A stretch of 64,000 nucleotides of DNA from Staphylococcus equorum (GTDB taxonomy: Bacteria > Bacillota > Bacilli > Staphylococcales > Staphylococcaceae). This document shows positions 28,811-39,400 of the stretch, piece by piece. The notes under the pieces were generated by a model. It saw only the letters and a list, made by a program, of their open reading frames with translations. It did not search any database and was not told the origin of the DNA. Each line of letters opens with the position of its first letter. Within the stretch, counting starts at the first letter, position 1. Location of the stretch: assembly GCF_029024965.1 (NCBI RefSeq), contig NZ_CP118982.1, positions 1,116,001 through 1,180,000 of the forward strand. Direction: 5' to 3'. Both the position numbers and the translations under genes were made by a program.

Positions 28811-30520
28811 ATGAAAGTAGAAGTATACAAAGGGGAAAATGGAAATTTTAACCTTAAAGACTATGAAAAAGAGTACGCTAATTTTGACTGGAAAGAAATA
28901 GAAAAAGCATTTTCATGGTCAGAAACTGGTAAGATCAATATGGCACACGAGTGTATTGATCGCCATGTGGATGAAGGTAATGGTGAAAAAGTTGCGTTAC
29001 ATTATAAAGATGATAAACGTAAAGAAAGTTATACTTTTGAAGAAATGAAATCAAATTCTAATAAAGCGGCAAATGTATTAAAAGATAAAGCAAATATTGA
29101 AAAAGGTGATCGTGTTTTTGTATTTATGCCTAGAACGCCAGAACTTTATTTTGCTTTATTCGGTATATTAAAAATAGGTGCAATTGTAGGACCATTATTT
29201 GAAGCATTTATGGAAAAAGCTGTTGCAGATCGACTAGAAAATAGTGAAGCAAAAGTGATTGTGACAACGAATGCATTATTGCCACGTATTCCTAAAGATA
29301 AATTACCACATTTAGAAACGATTGTAGTTGTAGATGAGGAAGTAGAAAGTGAATATGTTGATTTTAATAGTGAATTAAAAAATGCTAGTGATCAATTTGA
29401 AACAGAATGGCTAAACTTAGATGACGGTTTGATATTGCATTATACTTCAGGTTCAACAGGCCAACCTAAAGGCGTGCTACATGCTCAAAAAGCTATGCTC
29501 GTTCATTACATTTCTGGTAAATATGTACTAGATTTTAAAGAAGACGATGTATATTGGTGTACTGCTGACCCTGGATGGGTAACAGGTACTTCATATGGTA
29601 TTTTCAGTCCTTGGTTAAATGGTGTGACAAATTGTATTGTTGGTGGTAGATTCTCACCTGAAGCTTGGTACGGTATGATTGAAGAGTATAAAGTTACAAT
29701 ATGGTACACAGCGCCAACGGCATTAAGAATGTTGATGAGTGCAGGCGATGATGTTATAGACAAATACGACTTATCATCACTAAAAAGTATCTTATCCGTA
29801 GGTGAACCACTTAATCCTGAAGTCATTAAATGGTCCAAAGATGTCTTTGGCAAACGTGTCTTAGATACGTGGTGGATGACTGAAACAGGGGGCCATATGA
29901 TTGTTAACTATCCATCCATGGATGTTAAATTAGGCTCTATGGGTAAACCTTTACCAGGCATAGAAGCATCTATTGTTGATGATCAAGGTAACGAGTTGCC
30001 ACCGAATCGAATGGGTAACCTCGCAATTAAAAAAGGATGGCCATCTATGATGGTTTCCATTTGGAAAAATCCTGAAAAATATGACTCATACTTCATTGGT
30101 GATTGGTATGTTTCTGGAGACTCTGCTTATAAAGATGAAGATGGTTATTATTGGTTCCAAGGTCGTGTAGATGACGTTATTATGACTGCAGGCGAACGTG
30201 TCGGTCCATTTGAAGTCGAATCAAAATTAGTGGAACATGAATCGGTTGCAGAAGCAGGTGTGATTGGTAAACCAGACCCAGTAAGAGGAGAAATTATTAA
30301 AGCGTTCGTTGCTTTACGACCTGAGTATGAAGCATCAGATGAACTGAAAGAAGAAATTCGTGTATTTGTCAAAGAAGGTTTAGCCGCACACGCTGCACCA
30401 CGCGAAATAGAATTTAAAGAAAAACTTCCTAAAACACGTTCTGGTAAGATTATGCGTCGTGTCCTTAAAGCTTGGGAACTTGATTTACCTGAAGGCGATT
30501 TAAGTACAATGGAAGACTAA
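28811..30520 (+). CDS. acsA: Acetyl-CoA synthetase
   Basis: A 569-residue AMP-forming enzyme that activates acetate to acetyl-CoA when preferred carbon is exhausted. The adenylate loop YTSGSTGQPKGV and the C-terminal KTRSGKIMRR motif, with Lys546 as the likely acetylation site controlled by AcuA/AcuC, are intact. The start is ATG 28811 behind AAGAGGGGGATTC; the open frame begins 69 bases earlier but includes the promoter. Divergent from acuA-acuC and strongly predicted to be CcpA-repressed. Confidence 0.96.
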   Translation: MKVEVYKGENGNFNLKDYEKEYANFDWKEIEKAFSWSETGKINMAHECIDRHVDEGNGEKVALHYKDDKRKESYTFEEMKSNSNKAANVLKDKANIEKGDRVFVFMPRTPELYFALFGILKIGAIVGPLFEAFMEKAVADRLENSEAKVIVTTNALLPRIPKDKLPHLETIVVVDEEVESEYVDFNSELKNASDQFETEWLNLDDGLILHYTSGSTGQPKGVLHAQKAMLVHYISGKYVLDFKEDDVYWCTADPGWVTGTSYGIFSPWLNGVTNCIVGGRFSPEAWYGMIEEYKVTIWYTAPTALRMLMSAGDDVIDKYDLSSLKSILSVGEPLNPEVIKWSKDVFGKRVLDTWWMTETGGHMIVNYPSMDVKLGSMGKPLPGIEASIVDDQGNELPPNRMGNLAIKKGWPSMMVSIWKNPEKYDSYFIGDWYVSGDSAYKDEDGYYWFQGRVDDVIMTAGERVGPFEVESKLVEHESVAEAGVIGKPDPVRGEIIKAFVALRPEYEASDELKEEIRVFVKEGLAAHAAPREIEFKEKLPKTRSGKIMRRVLKAWELDLPEGDLSTMED

Positions 30521-30594
30521 TTAAACAAAATAGTAGTTTAATCAGAAATAGCTAACCTGTATTTCCAATTTAAAATTAAGCAAGTTATTTCCAG

Positions 30595-30672
30595 ACTCCC
30601 TTTATATCATCAACTTTAAGTATGTGTTTATTCGACACACTAGAGATTATGATGATATCTAGGGAGTTTTTT
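30595..30672 (+). terminator. Long-stem terminator after acsA
   Basis: ACTCCCTTTATATCATC (30595-30611) pairs with GATGATATCTAGGGAGT (30651-30667), two mismatches, followed by six T. The 39-base loop holds its own small GTGT/ACAC hairpin. It occupies the first half of the 350-base acsA-fhs gap. Confidence 0.85.
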
Positions 30673-30735
30673 GGTGTAAAATAACATTTTCAGCGTAACA
30701 TAGGACACATAAGGTGAAAATATTCACTAATTATT

Positions 30736-30786
30736 TTGAAAGCGCTGTCTCTGTTAATCGACAACACAACATAAGTTAGTTAATAT
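30736..30786 (+). promoter_or_regulatory. cre and promoter candidate upstream of fhs
   Basis: TTGAAAGCGCTGTCT (30736-30750) fits the cre consensus at all positions. Eight bases downstream is TCGACA (30758-30763), 17-base spacer, TAATAT (30781-30786), a moderate promoter. In this layout cre lies upstream of -35, as in CcpA-activated genes such as Bacillus ackA. Confidence 0.5.
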
Positions 30787-30873
30787 TAATATGTAAGGAT
30801 TTATTTTTATCAGTAGCATATATGGGAAATATATTTATTGATTTAAAATTTATTTAAGAAGGGGCGAACGAAT

Positions 30874-32541
30874 TTGGCACACTTATCTGATTTAGATATT
30901 GCAAATCAATCAACATTAAAACCGATTGGAGATATTGCTAAACAGGCGGGTATCCCTGCAGATGCATTAGAACCATACGGGCACTATAAAGCTAAAATTG
31001 ATATTAATCAAGTTCAACAAAAAAATGGTAAGGGTAAAGTAGTATTAGTTACTGCGATGAGTCCAACGCCAGCAGGTGAAGGTAAATCAACAGTTACAGT
31101 TGGATTAGCAGACGCATTCAACGAACTTAAGAAAAGCGTCATGGTAGCGTTACGTGAACCGGCTTTAGGTCCTGTTTTCGGAATAAAAGGTGGTGCAACT
31201 GGTGGTGGCTATGCACAAGTATTACCAATGGAAGATATAAATCTACACTTCAATGGCGACTTCCACGCAATCACTACTGCAAATAATGCACTGTCAGCAT
31301 TTATTGATAACCACATGCATCAAGGTAATGAATTAGAAATCGATCAAAGACGTATTGAATGGAAACGTGTTTTAGACATGAATGACCGTGCATTACGTAA
31401 CGTAAATGTAGGTTTAGGTGGACCAACGCAAGGGGTCCCAAGAGAAGATGGTTTTAATATTACTGTTGCTTCTGAAATAATGGCAATTCTTTGTTTATCT
31501 AATGACCTTAATGATTTAAAAGCAAAAATCAGTAGAATTACTATAGGTTATACTAGATCACGTAAACCTGTTACTGTAGCTGACTTAAAAGTAGAAGGCG
31601 CATTAGCGATGATTCTTAAAGATGCAATTAAACCAAACCTAGTACAAACAATTGAAGGCACACCAGCTCTTGTACATGGTGGGCCATTTGCAAATATTGC
31701 ACATGGTTGTAATTCAATTTTAGCGACAGAAACTGCGAGAGATTTAGCAGATGTCGTTGTAACTGAAGCAGGCTTTGGCTCAGATTTAGGCGCTGAAAAA
31801 TTCATCGATATTAAAGTACGTGAAGCAGGATTTGAACCTTCAGCAGTTGTAGTAGTTGCGACAGTTCGTGCGCTTAAAATGCATGGTGGTGTAGCTAAAG
31901 ACAACTTAAAAGAAGAAAATGTTGAAGCGGTTAAAAAAGGTATCGTGAACTTAGAACGCCACGTTAAAAATGTTAAAAAATATGGTTTAGAACCTGTAGT
32001 TGCATTGAATGCGTTCGTACATGATACTGAAGAAGAAACACAATATGTACAACAATGGGCAAAAGAGAATGGTGTGAGACTTGCTTTAACTGAAGTATGG
32101 GAAAAAGGTGGCAAAGGTGGTGTCGATCTAGCGAATGAAGTGCTAGAAGTACTTGATGAACCACAAGATTTCAAACATTTATATGAATTAGATTTACCAC
32201 TTGAAGAAAAAATCGAAACAATTGTTAAAGAAATTTATGGTGGATCAAAAGTCACATTTAGTAGTAAAGCACAGAAACAGCTTAAACAGTTTAAAGAAAA
32301 TGGCTGGGATAACTATCCAGTATGTATGGCTAAAACACAGTATTCATTCTCAGATGATGCAACACAATTAGGCGCACCTGAAGGTTTTGAAATCACTATT
32401 CGTGAATTAGAAGCTAAAACAGGCGCAGGATTTATAGTTGCATTGACTGGAGCAATCATGACTATGCCTGGTCTCCCTAAAAAACCAGCAGCATTAAACA
32501 TGGATGTTACTGATGATGGACATGCAATTGGACTATTCTAA
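30874..32541 (+). CDS. fhs: Formate--tetrahydrofolate ligase
   Basis: A 555-residue ATP-dependent enzyme making 10-formyl-THF from formate and tetrahydrofolate, feeding purine and formyl-methionine synthesis. The P-loop-like [14 protein letters not shown], the [11 protein letters not shown] block and the C-terminal [15 protein letters not shown] segment are typical. It starts at a TTG (30874) preceded by AAGAAGGGG. Monocistronic, between two terminators. Confidence 0.96.
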   Translation: MAHLSDLDIANQSTLKPIGDIAKQAGIPADALEPYGHYKAKIDINQVQQKNGKGKVVLVTAMSPTPAGEGKSTVTVGLADAFNELKKSVMVALREPALGPVFGIKGGATGGGYAQVLPMEDINLHFNGDFHAITTANNALSAFIDNHMHQGNELEIDQRRIEWKRVLDMNDRALRNVNVGLGGPTQGVPREDGFNITVASEIMAILCLSNDLNDLKAKISRITIGYTRSRKPVTVADLKVEGALAMILKDAIKPNLVQTIEGTPALVHGGPFANIAHGCNSILATETARDLADVVVTEAGFGSDLGAEKFIDIKVREAGFEPSAVVVVATVRALKMHGGVAKDNLKEENVEAVKKGIVNLERHVKNVKKYGLEPVVALNAFVHDTEEETQYVQQWAKENGVRLALTEVWEKGGKGGVDLANEVLEVLDEPQDFKHLYELDLPLEEKIETIVKEIYGGSKVTFSSKAQKQLKQFKENGWDNYPVCMAKTQYSFSDDATQLGAPEGFEITIRELEAKTGAGFIVALTGAIMTMPGLPKKPAALNMDVTDDGHAIGLF

Positions 32542-32571
32542 ATTTTAACTATTATATGATACAAACATATT

Positions 32572-32624
32572 AAAAATAGCTGTAAGGAAATCTATAACGA
32601 TAGATTTCTTCACAGCTATTTTTT
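32572..32624 (+). terminator. Bidirectional terminator between fhs and the transglycosylase
   Basis: AAAAATAGCTGT / ACAGCTATTTTTT outer stem with an inner GAAATCTAT / ATAGATTTC stem. Confidence 0.92.
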
Positions 32625-32655
32625 ATTTGCCTGAGTAGTTTATGAACTAGCCATT

Positions 32656-33567
32656 TTATTTTGTCATTAAATGTTGTTTGATATCGTATTTTTCAGCCTT
32701 TTTAAAATCATAAGCAGTAATTTCACCTTCAACCAACATCCGTTTGAGCACATAGTGTTGGCGATCCAAACCAATCTGTATCTGAGCGTCAGATTTGAGT
32801 GAACCATCCGTGTCATAAGGGGTATAATAATAAGGGCTTTGTAAAAGTCCAATCAGATAGGCTGATTCAGCAATATTTAAGTTTGTAGCGGCTTTTCCAA
32901 ATAAACTATAAGATGCTGAAGCGATACCTGTGATATCAGAACCATTATAATCACGTCCAAAAGGCACGATATTCAAATAAGTATAGATAATTTCATCTTT
33001 GGTTAAAATCTTTTCAGTTCGCATAGATAAGATAAGTTCATTAGCTTTGCGATTATATGTTTTTTCATTTGTCAGTAGTTGATTTTTTACGAGTTGCTGG
33101 GTGATGGTACTACCTCCAGTTGCAGCTTCTGTATTAAATATATCTTGCCCAACTGCTCGAATGATAGCTTTTGGTAAAATACCATTATGATAGAAAAATA
33201 AGCTGTCTTCTGAAGAAGTCAATGCCTTTATCACGTTGCTATTTACATGTTTAGGTCCTACAATGAGTGAATTTGTCGATTTATTGTATTCTGCTAAAAT
33301 ATGCTTATTGTTATAATTTATATCTTGGTTACCAGCAATGCTCAGCAATTTTGTACGTAATTCATTATCTGACATGTTTACAGATTCATCAGTCAAACTT
33401 TGGAAGTAAAATACTGATATGGCCAATAAAATAATAAAGGTACATGCGAAAATTGCAAACAAGCCAATGAAAAGATGCTTTAATTTTTTATAGATAATTT
33501 CAAATTTAGAGAATTTAGAGTTATGTAAATGATTGTGAACATTATTTTCATGTGTTTGATTTTCCAT
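32656..33567 (-). CDS. Monofunctional peptidoglycan glycosyltransferase (GT51)
   Basis: A 303-residue membrane-anchored transglycosylase polymerising lipid II into glycan strands, with no penicillin-binding domain. One transmembrane helix lies at about residues 32-53. The GT51 motifs are present: SSEDSLFFYHNGI (motif 1; the usual EDxxFxxH is here EDSLFFYHNG), GGSTITQQLVKN (motif 2), RKANELILSMRTEKILTKDEI (motif 3) and the NIVPFGRDYNGSDITGIASASYSLFGK segment. It probably corresponds to staphylococcal SgtA rather than the larger-expressed Mgt/SgtB; that choice is uncertain. Its start lies behind GGAGGTC and diverges from the tyrS leader. Confidence 0.88.
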   Translation of the reverse strand: MENQTHENNVHNHLHNSKFSKFEIIYKKLKHLFIGLFAIFACTFIILLAISVFYFQSLTDESVNMSDNELRTKLLSIAGNQDINYNNKHILAEYNKSTNSLIVGPKHVNSNVIKALTSSEDSLFFYHNGILPKAIIRAVGQDIFNTEAATGGSTITQQLVKNQLLTNEKTYNRKANELILSMRTEKILTKDEIIYTYLNIVPFGRDYNGSDITGIASASYSLFGKAATNLNIAESAYLIGLLQSPYYYTPYDTDGSLKSDAQIQIGLDRQHYVLKRMLVEGEITAYDFKKAEKYDIKQHLMTK

Positions 33568-33612
33568 GTTTGACCTCCTTACGTATGCAATATTATAACA
33601 TAATAAATGATG

Positions 33613-33641
33613 TTGACTTTTAAAATAGAGTTACTTATAAT
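33613..33641 (+). promoter_or_regulatory. tyrS promoter
   Basis: TTGACT (33613-33618), 17-base spacer, TATAAT (33636-33641). The transcript would start near 33648, at the beginning of the T-box leader. Confidence 0.8.
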
Positions 33642-33647
33642 TAATAT

Positions 33648-33875
33648 CAATTCGATATCGTTTTTGGATAAAGGAGAAGTAACATATGGTGTCATCTTCA
33701 GAGAGTTAGTGGTTGCTGTGAACTAACGATGATTAATATGTGAATACACCTTAATGATTTCAATCATCCAAACGTTTAAGTTAATGAACGTATCATTAAT
33801 AAAGTTGTTTGACTTAGAGTATGGTGGTACCGTGCGCATGCGCCCTTACATTAATTTGTAGGGGCGTTTTTTTAT
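33648..33875 (+). promoter_or_regulatory. T-box leader of tyrS with tyrosine specifier
   Basis: A T-box riboswitch that senses uncharged tRNA-Tyr. The T-box sequence TGGTGGTACCGTG is at 33822-33834. It is followed by the terminator stem CGCCCTTAC / GTAGGGGCG and seven T (33841-33873). In stem I the GAATACACC segment places the tyrosine codon UAC at 33745-33747. It covers most of the 410-base gap before tyrS. A short open frame over it is not a gene. Confidence 0.92.
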
Positions 33876-33968
33876 TTTTTAAGTGTTATTCGGTCGTACT
33901 TGCTAAAAGTGACTTGAACTTTGGACGGTATTTAAAATCTATTCAAAATAATATCTTAATAAATATAG

Positions 33969-35243
<1,275 letters not shown>

Positions 35244-35298
35244 TATTTGAAGATAGATAGATGAATAACGCGATATATATATAAATTATCGTCAAAAC

Positions 35299-35334
35299 AG
35301 CCGACAAAACCTTATGATTTTGTTGGCTATTTTT
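35299..35334 (+). terminator. Terminator after tyrS
   Basis: AGCCGACAAAA / TTTTGTTGGCT followed by A-TTTTT. Member of the CGACAAA terminator set. The next 200 bases, to the htrA-side terminator, show only a partial resemblance to the intergenic repeat (GTAGTAGTAGG near 35393). Confidence 0.85.
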
Positions 35335-35533
35335 GTGTAAGTTTTTCTTGGAATAGACTCATCTTGGATTCCTCTGCGAGTGTATTTCCTGTAGTAGTAG
35401 GCCTAAAGCATTGTCAATTTTTAAAATGAAAATTGTCATTTTGTATACTTTATGTAGTATTGAACTAAACATACTTTATACTGAAACAAATATTATTAGA
35501 GAACTAGATAAGGATAATTTATAAAATATAAAA

Positions 35534-35568
35534 AACCAATCAAGTAAACTAATCTTACTTGATTGGTT
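35534..35568 (-). terminator. Terminator of the HtrA-type protease gene
   Basis: AACCAATCAAGTAA / TTACTTGATTGGTT perfect stem; the minus strand continues into a T-run. Confidence 0.9.
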
Positions 35569-35598
35569 CAAAATAACTATTAAGTTTAAGTTATTGTT

Positions 35599-36897
35599 TT
35601 AATTAAATGGTGCAGGACTTTCATTTTCTTTTTCAGATGACTCTGAAGATGTTGATTTTTGTTCTTTTAATGGTACTTCCACTGTTTGCTCCTTACCATT
35701 TCTTTCAATAGTCATTTCTACTGAATCACCAGGTTTTTTATTTTCATATAAATAAGAGCGTAAGTCAGCATCTTCTTTGACTTTTTTATCATCTATCGCA
35801 GTGATGATATCACCTTCTTTAAGCTCGTTATCAGCATGAACTTTGGCAATATAGACACCATCATTGCGTTTTGTATTCAGTTCTTCTTTATATTGTTCTG
35901 GTATCTCACTTACATTAAGTAAACTAATACCAATGGAAGGGCGCTCAATCTCGCCATTTTCTACAAGTTCTTTAATGGTAACTTTAACTTCATTACTTGG
36001 GATTGCAAAGCCAATACCTTCAACTTGTTCACTTGCAATCTTCATTGAGTTAATACCTACGAGATTACCATTAATATCTACGAGTGCACCACCGGAATTA
36101 CCAGGATTGATTGCCGCATCTGTTTGCAATACGTTTACTTTATTCGTACCAGCAGATGTTTTCGTATCAATTGTACGTTCGCTAGCAGAAATAATGCCTG
36201 AAGTCACTGAGTTAGCAAATTCTAGACCTAGGGGATTACCCATTGCAAAAACACTATCTCCTGTATTTACTTTTGAAGAGTTGGCAAAGTCAATTGCTTT
36301 AGTGCCTTTCGTATCATTGATTTTTAGTACTGCTATATCAGTTAAGGCATCTTTGCCTACTAATTTCGCATCGACTTGTTTAGAATTGTGCAATTGTACC
36401 TTGATTTCATTCGCACCATCGATAACGTGATTATTCGTTACGATATATGCAGAACCATTATTTTTTTGATAAATGACACCTGATCCAACACCAGCTTCTT
36501 CTGATTTAGAAGAATCACCTTTTAGCAAACTATCTAAATTTTGAGCTTTTTGCATATTAATAACACCTACAATAGCAGGGGAGACATCGTTAATCATTTG
36601 GTTCACAGAATCATATTTTTCACTTTTTCCATCGAGTGTATTGCCACCATTACTACTATTAGAAGCTTCTTGAACGGAAGAACCGTTATCATTTAAGCCT
36701 GTGCTTTCCATGATTTTCCCAATACCTAATACCAAAAGTGCGCCTATAATACCGGCAACTAAGGCCACAATTATCGTTTTAAACCATGGGAATTTGGTTT
36801 TGTTTTTTGACCTTTTATTGTGAGCTTGTTCCGGTTGTTGCGGCTGCCGAGGGTTTTGTGTTTCATTAGAGTTATGATCGTTATTAAAATCTGACAT
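35599..36897 (-). CDS. HtrA/DegP-type membrane-anchored serine protease
   Basis: A 432-residue trypsin-like protease with an N-terminal cytoplasmic Gln/Asn-rich stretch, one transmembrane helix (residues 41-60) and extracellular protease and PDZ domains. The catalytic triad is visible: His157 (VTNNHVIDG), Asp187 (LTDIAVLKI) and Ser268 (GNSGGALVD). The PDZ domain (about 315-405) contains DGVYIAKVHADNELKEGDIITAID. The C-terminus is Ser/Glu-rich. It should degrade or refold misfolded secreted proteins. Its upstream region has repeats that may be operator sites. In S. aureus one of two HtrA paralogues lies in this neighbourhood. Confidence 0.92.
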   Translation of the reverse strand: MSDFNNDHNSNETQNPRQPQQPEQAHNKRSKNKTKFPWFKTIIVALVAGIIGALLVLGIGKIMESTGLNDNGSSVQEASNSSNGGNTLDGKSEKYDSVNQMINDVSPAIVGVINMQKAQNLDSLLKGDSSKSEEAGVGSGVIYQKNNGSAYIVTNNHVIDGANEIKVQLHNSKQVDAKLVGKDALTDIAVLKINDTKGTKAIDFANSSKVNTGDSVFAMGNPLGLEFANSVTSGIISASERTIDTKTSAGTNKVNVLQTDAAINPGNSGGALVDINGNLVGINSMKIASEQVEGIGFAIPSNEVKVTIKELVENGEIERPSIGISLLNVSEIPEQYKEELNTKRNDGVYIAKVHADNELKEGDIITAIDDKKVKEDADLRSYLYENKKPGDSVEMTIERNGKEQTVEVPLKEQKSTSSESSEKENESPAPFN

Positions 36898-36922
36898 ACT
36901 TTACCTCCGATTTATTCTATAT

Positions 36923-36976
36923 AACCTATTATGATAGGTTTATACAACTTTTTCTAGTATAGCACTATACAACTTT
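36923..36976 (-). promoter_or_regulatory. Palindromes and direct repeats upstream of the HtrA-type gene
   Basis: AACCTAT-TATG-ATAGGTT (36923-36940), GTATAG-CA-CTATAC (36957-36970) and two copies of TATACAACTTT starting 25 bases apart (36941 and 36966). They cover the likely promoter. They resemble operator architecture but match no regulator I can name. Confidence 0.5.
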
Positions 36977-37064
36977 AGACTGAAATATAAATATTCTTGT
37001 TCATAAGGTGACTAAATGATAGAATCAATAGGTAAATATAATGGAAAATGAAGTAGGTGGAGAA

Positions 37065-37685
37065 ATGTATAAATTCATTAGCGGTTTGTTAAATATAATT
37101 ATTACTAAGCTAAGTAAATCATTAGAAGTGCAAGGTAAAGAAAATATACCTCAACTTCACAGATATGTAGTGACTTGTACGCATGAAAGCTATAATGAAG
37201 TTATCATGTTAGCTACTGCGATTTACCCAAATCAAACACATTACATGGCGAAAAAAGAGTTATTCAATAATAAATGGTTTGGTAAGTTTTTAACTTCTTT
37301 AAATGCTTTTCCTGTAGATAGAGAAAATCCAGGACCTAGCACATTGAAAAAACCGGTTAAATTATTAAAAGAAAATAAAACAGTAGGAATATTCCCAACT
37401 GGTCATCGCATGAAGTATGATGAGGGATCACCTATGAAACGTGGCGCAGTAACTATTGCTTTGATGGCCCAAGCTCCTATTTTACCAGCTGCATATGTAG
37501 GACCTAAAGAAATTAAAGGACTTGTTACGGGTAAAGCGATTGTTAAATTTGGGGAACCTATCGAAACGAAGCATTTACCAAAAAACATGAAGCGCAATGA
37601 AAAATTAGAATATTTAACAAAAGAATTAGAAAGCAGAACGACACAATTACAAAATGAATTAAATGATTATGTGAATCATAAATAG
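37065..37685 (+). CDS. PlsC-like lysophospholipid acyltransferase
   Basis: A protein of about 206 residues with the PlsC/AGPAT acyltransferase fold, probably acting at the membrane on a glycerophosphate or lysophospholipid acceptor. The first motif, usually HxxxxD, reads THESYNE (His then Glu), and the usual FPEGTR motif reads FPTGHRM. The substitutions make the exact reaction uncertain. ATG 37065 (AGGTGG close upstream) and ATG 37041 are both possible starts; I prefer 37065. It stands between the HtrA-type gene and nagE, as in S. aureus. Confidence 0.8.
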   Translation: MYKFISGLLNIIITKLSKSLEVQGKENIPQLHRYVVTCTHESYNEVIMLATAIYPNQTHYMAKKELFNNKWFGKFLTSLNAFPVDRENPGPSTLKKPVKLLKENKTVGIFPTGHRMKYDEGSPMKRGAVTIALMAQAPILPAAYVGPKEIKGLVTGKAIVKFGEPIETKHLPKNMKRNEKLEYLTKELESRTTQLQNELNDYVNHK

Positions 37686-37778
37686 TAAGTTTCAATATTT
37701 TTTAAATAGTTAGACATTTTAATTTATATACGAATTTTTTTAAACTTGTGTTATTATGTAACTGTACAATGACAGCAA

Positions 37779-37826
37779 GTAAAACGTTTACAAACACCAC
37801 GTGGACATATTGTGCATGTGGTGTTT
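37779..37826 (+). promoter_or_regulatory. cre-like site and hairpin upstream of nagE
   Basis: GTAAAACGTTTACAA (37779-37793) is close to a cre but is off by two positions on the consensus. It is followed by a hairpin, AAACACCAC (37792-37800) / GTGGTGTTT (37818-37826), with only a weak T-rich tail. A TACAAT -10 candidate lies at 37765-37770. Could be a weak terminator or a leader control hairpin. Confidence 0.45.
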
Positions 37827-37863
37827 GTTTGTGTAAATATCTATTTTGAAATGGGGAATTGTT

Positions 37864-39363
37864 ATGTTTAGTTTCTTTCAACGTCTTGGTAGGTCTCTTA
37901 TGCTTCCTGTTGCAGTGTTACCAGCCGCCGCAATTATTACGGGTATCGGTAACGCATTAACAGCAATGGGAGTCTTACCAACGGTAGCAGCGTTTTTCTC
38001 TTCTGCCGGTTCGACGATTCTTGAACAACTAGGTATTCTTTTTGCAATTGGGGTAGCATTAGGAATGGCTAAGAAAAATGATGGCGCAGTAGCACTCGCG
38101 GCTGCAGTAGGTTTCTTTTTAACTACAGTTGTTTTAAGTCCAGCAAAATTAGCACCATTATTAGGTGTTAAAGAAACAAGCGTAAACGAAGCTTTTGAAC
38201 AAATGAATAATTCTAACGTGTTTATTGGTTTATTGATTGGTTTAATCGCAGCGTATACTTACAACAAATTTAGTAAAACTGAATTACCTACAGCGTTATC
38301 ATTCTTTAGTGGTAAACGTTTAGTACCAATTTTAACAGCATTCTTTAGTATTATATTGGCCGTATTGATGTTATTTGTTTGGCCATTTATTTATTCAGCA
38401 ATTGTAATATTTGGGACATGGATTTTAGATTTAGGTCCAGGAGGTGCTTTCTTATATGGTTTCTTTAACAGATTATTGATACCGACTGGATTGCATCACG
38501 CGTTAAACTCAGTGTTTTGGTTTGATTTAGCAGGTATTAATGACATTGCTAAATTCCAAACTGGTGATGGTGCAGTACATGGTATTACAGGACGTTATAT
38601 GGCTGGCTTCTTCCCAGTAATGATGTTTGGTATCCCGGCTGCAGCATTAGCGATGTACCATACAGCAGAATCTAAACAGAAAAAACGTGTTTATGGTTTA
38701 ATGTTTGGTGGCGCAGTTTCAGCATTCTTTGTTGGGGTTACTGAGCCAATTGAATTCTCATTCATGTTTGTGGCACCAGTGTTATTTGTGATACATGCAT
38801 TTTTAACTGGTTTATCCATGTTTATAGCAGCATTGTTCGAGTGGACAGCAGGCTTCTCATTTAGTGCTGGTTTAATAGACTATGTATTATCATTAATTAA
38901 TCCTGTATCAAGTCAACCATACATGTTGTTAGTACAAGGACTTGTATTCTTTGTTATATATTACTTTGTATTTAGATTTGCTATTAAAGTATTGAAATTA
39001 AATACACCTGGTCGTGGGGATAACTTACTAGCAGATCCAACTTCTGATGAAGCGTCAACGGGAGATGTTGCAGATTCAGAAGGAGCAACTACAACGACAA
39101 CTAATAAATATACAAATACAGCAAGCCAAATTTTAGATGGATTAGGTGGCAAAGAGAATATTTCATCATTAACAAACTGTGCTACTAGATTACGCATGGA
39201 ATTACATGATAATAGCATTATTGATGAAGCTAAGATTAAGGGGGCAGGAGCTGTCGGTGTGACAAAGAGTGGTAAACATAATGCCCAAGTTATTATCGGC
39301 ACTCAAGTTCAGCAAGTAGCTGATGAAATTGAAGTACAAATGGAATCAGAGCAGCAAAAATAA
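37864..39363 (+). CDS. nagE: PTS EIIBC, N-acetylglucosamine-type
   Basis: A 499-residue sugar permease of the glucose family of PTS transporters that phosphorylates sugar during uptake. The EIIC membrane domain fills about residues 1-370, a Ser/Thr-rich linker follows, and the EIIB domain carries the phospho-cysteine Cys439 in SLTNCATRLRMEL. No EIIA domain is fused, so it depends on a separate EIIA-Glc. Gene order and sequence style match the staphylococcal NagE; glucose as a substrate cannot be excluded. I start at ATG 37864 (MFSFFQR) behind GGGGA. Confidence 0.88.
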   Translation: MFSFFQRLGRSLMLPVAVLPAAAIITGIGNALTAMGVLPTVAAFFSSAGSTILEQLGILFAIGVALGMAKKNDGAVALAAAVGFFLTTVVLSPAKLAPLLGVKETSVNEAFEQMNNSNVFIGLLIGLIAAYTYNKFSKTELPTALSFFSGKRLVPILTAFFSIILAVLMLFVWPFIYSAIVIFGTWILDLGPGGAFLYGFFNRLLIPTGLHHALNSVFWFDLAGINDIAKFQTGDGAVHGITGRYMAGFFPVMMFGIPAAALAMYHTAESKQKKRVYGLMFGGAVSAFFVGVTEPIEFSFMFVAPVLFVIHAFLTGLSMFIAALFEWTAGFSFSAGLIDYVLSLINPVSSQPYMLLVQGLVFFVIYYFVFRFAIKVLKLNTPGRGDNLLADPTSDEASTGDVADSEGATTTTTNKYTNTASQILDGLGGKENISSLTNCATRLRMELHDNSIIDEAKIKGAGAVGVTKSGKHNAQVIIGTQVQQVADEIEVQMESEQQK

Positions 39364-39400
39364 TGGAGACGCAATAATATCTAAATAAGTTTATTTTAGG

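Noticed and set aside
30521..30873. Possible folate (THF) riboswitch before fhs
   Set aside because: The only strong structure is a long terminator of acsA; no THF riboswitch core could be identified, and cre plus promoter follow.
31548..32174. 208-codon open frame antisense to fhs
   Set aside because: Ser/Thr-rich shadow frame of the highly expressed fhs gene, with no ribosome site or recognisable domain.
37779..37826. GlcT-type antiterminator (RAT) before nagE
   Set aside because: The hairpin does not overlap a clear terminator and shows no RAT-like sequence that I recognise.
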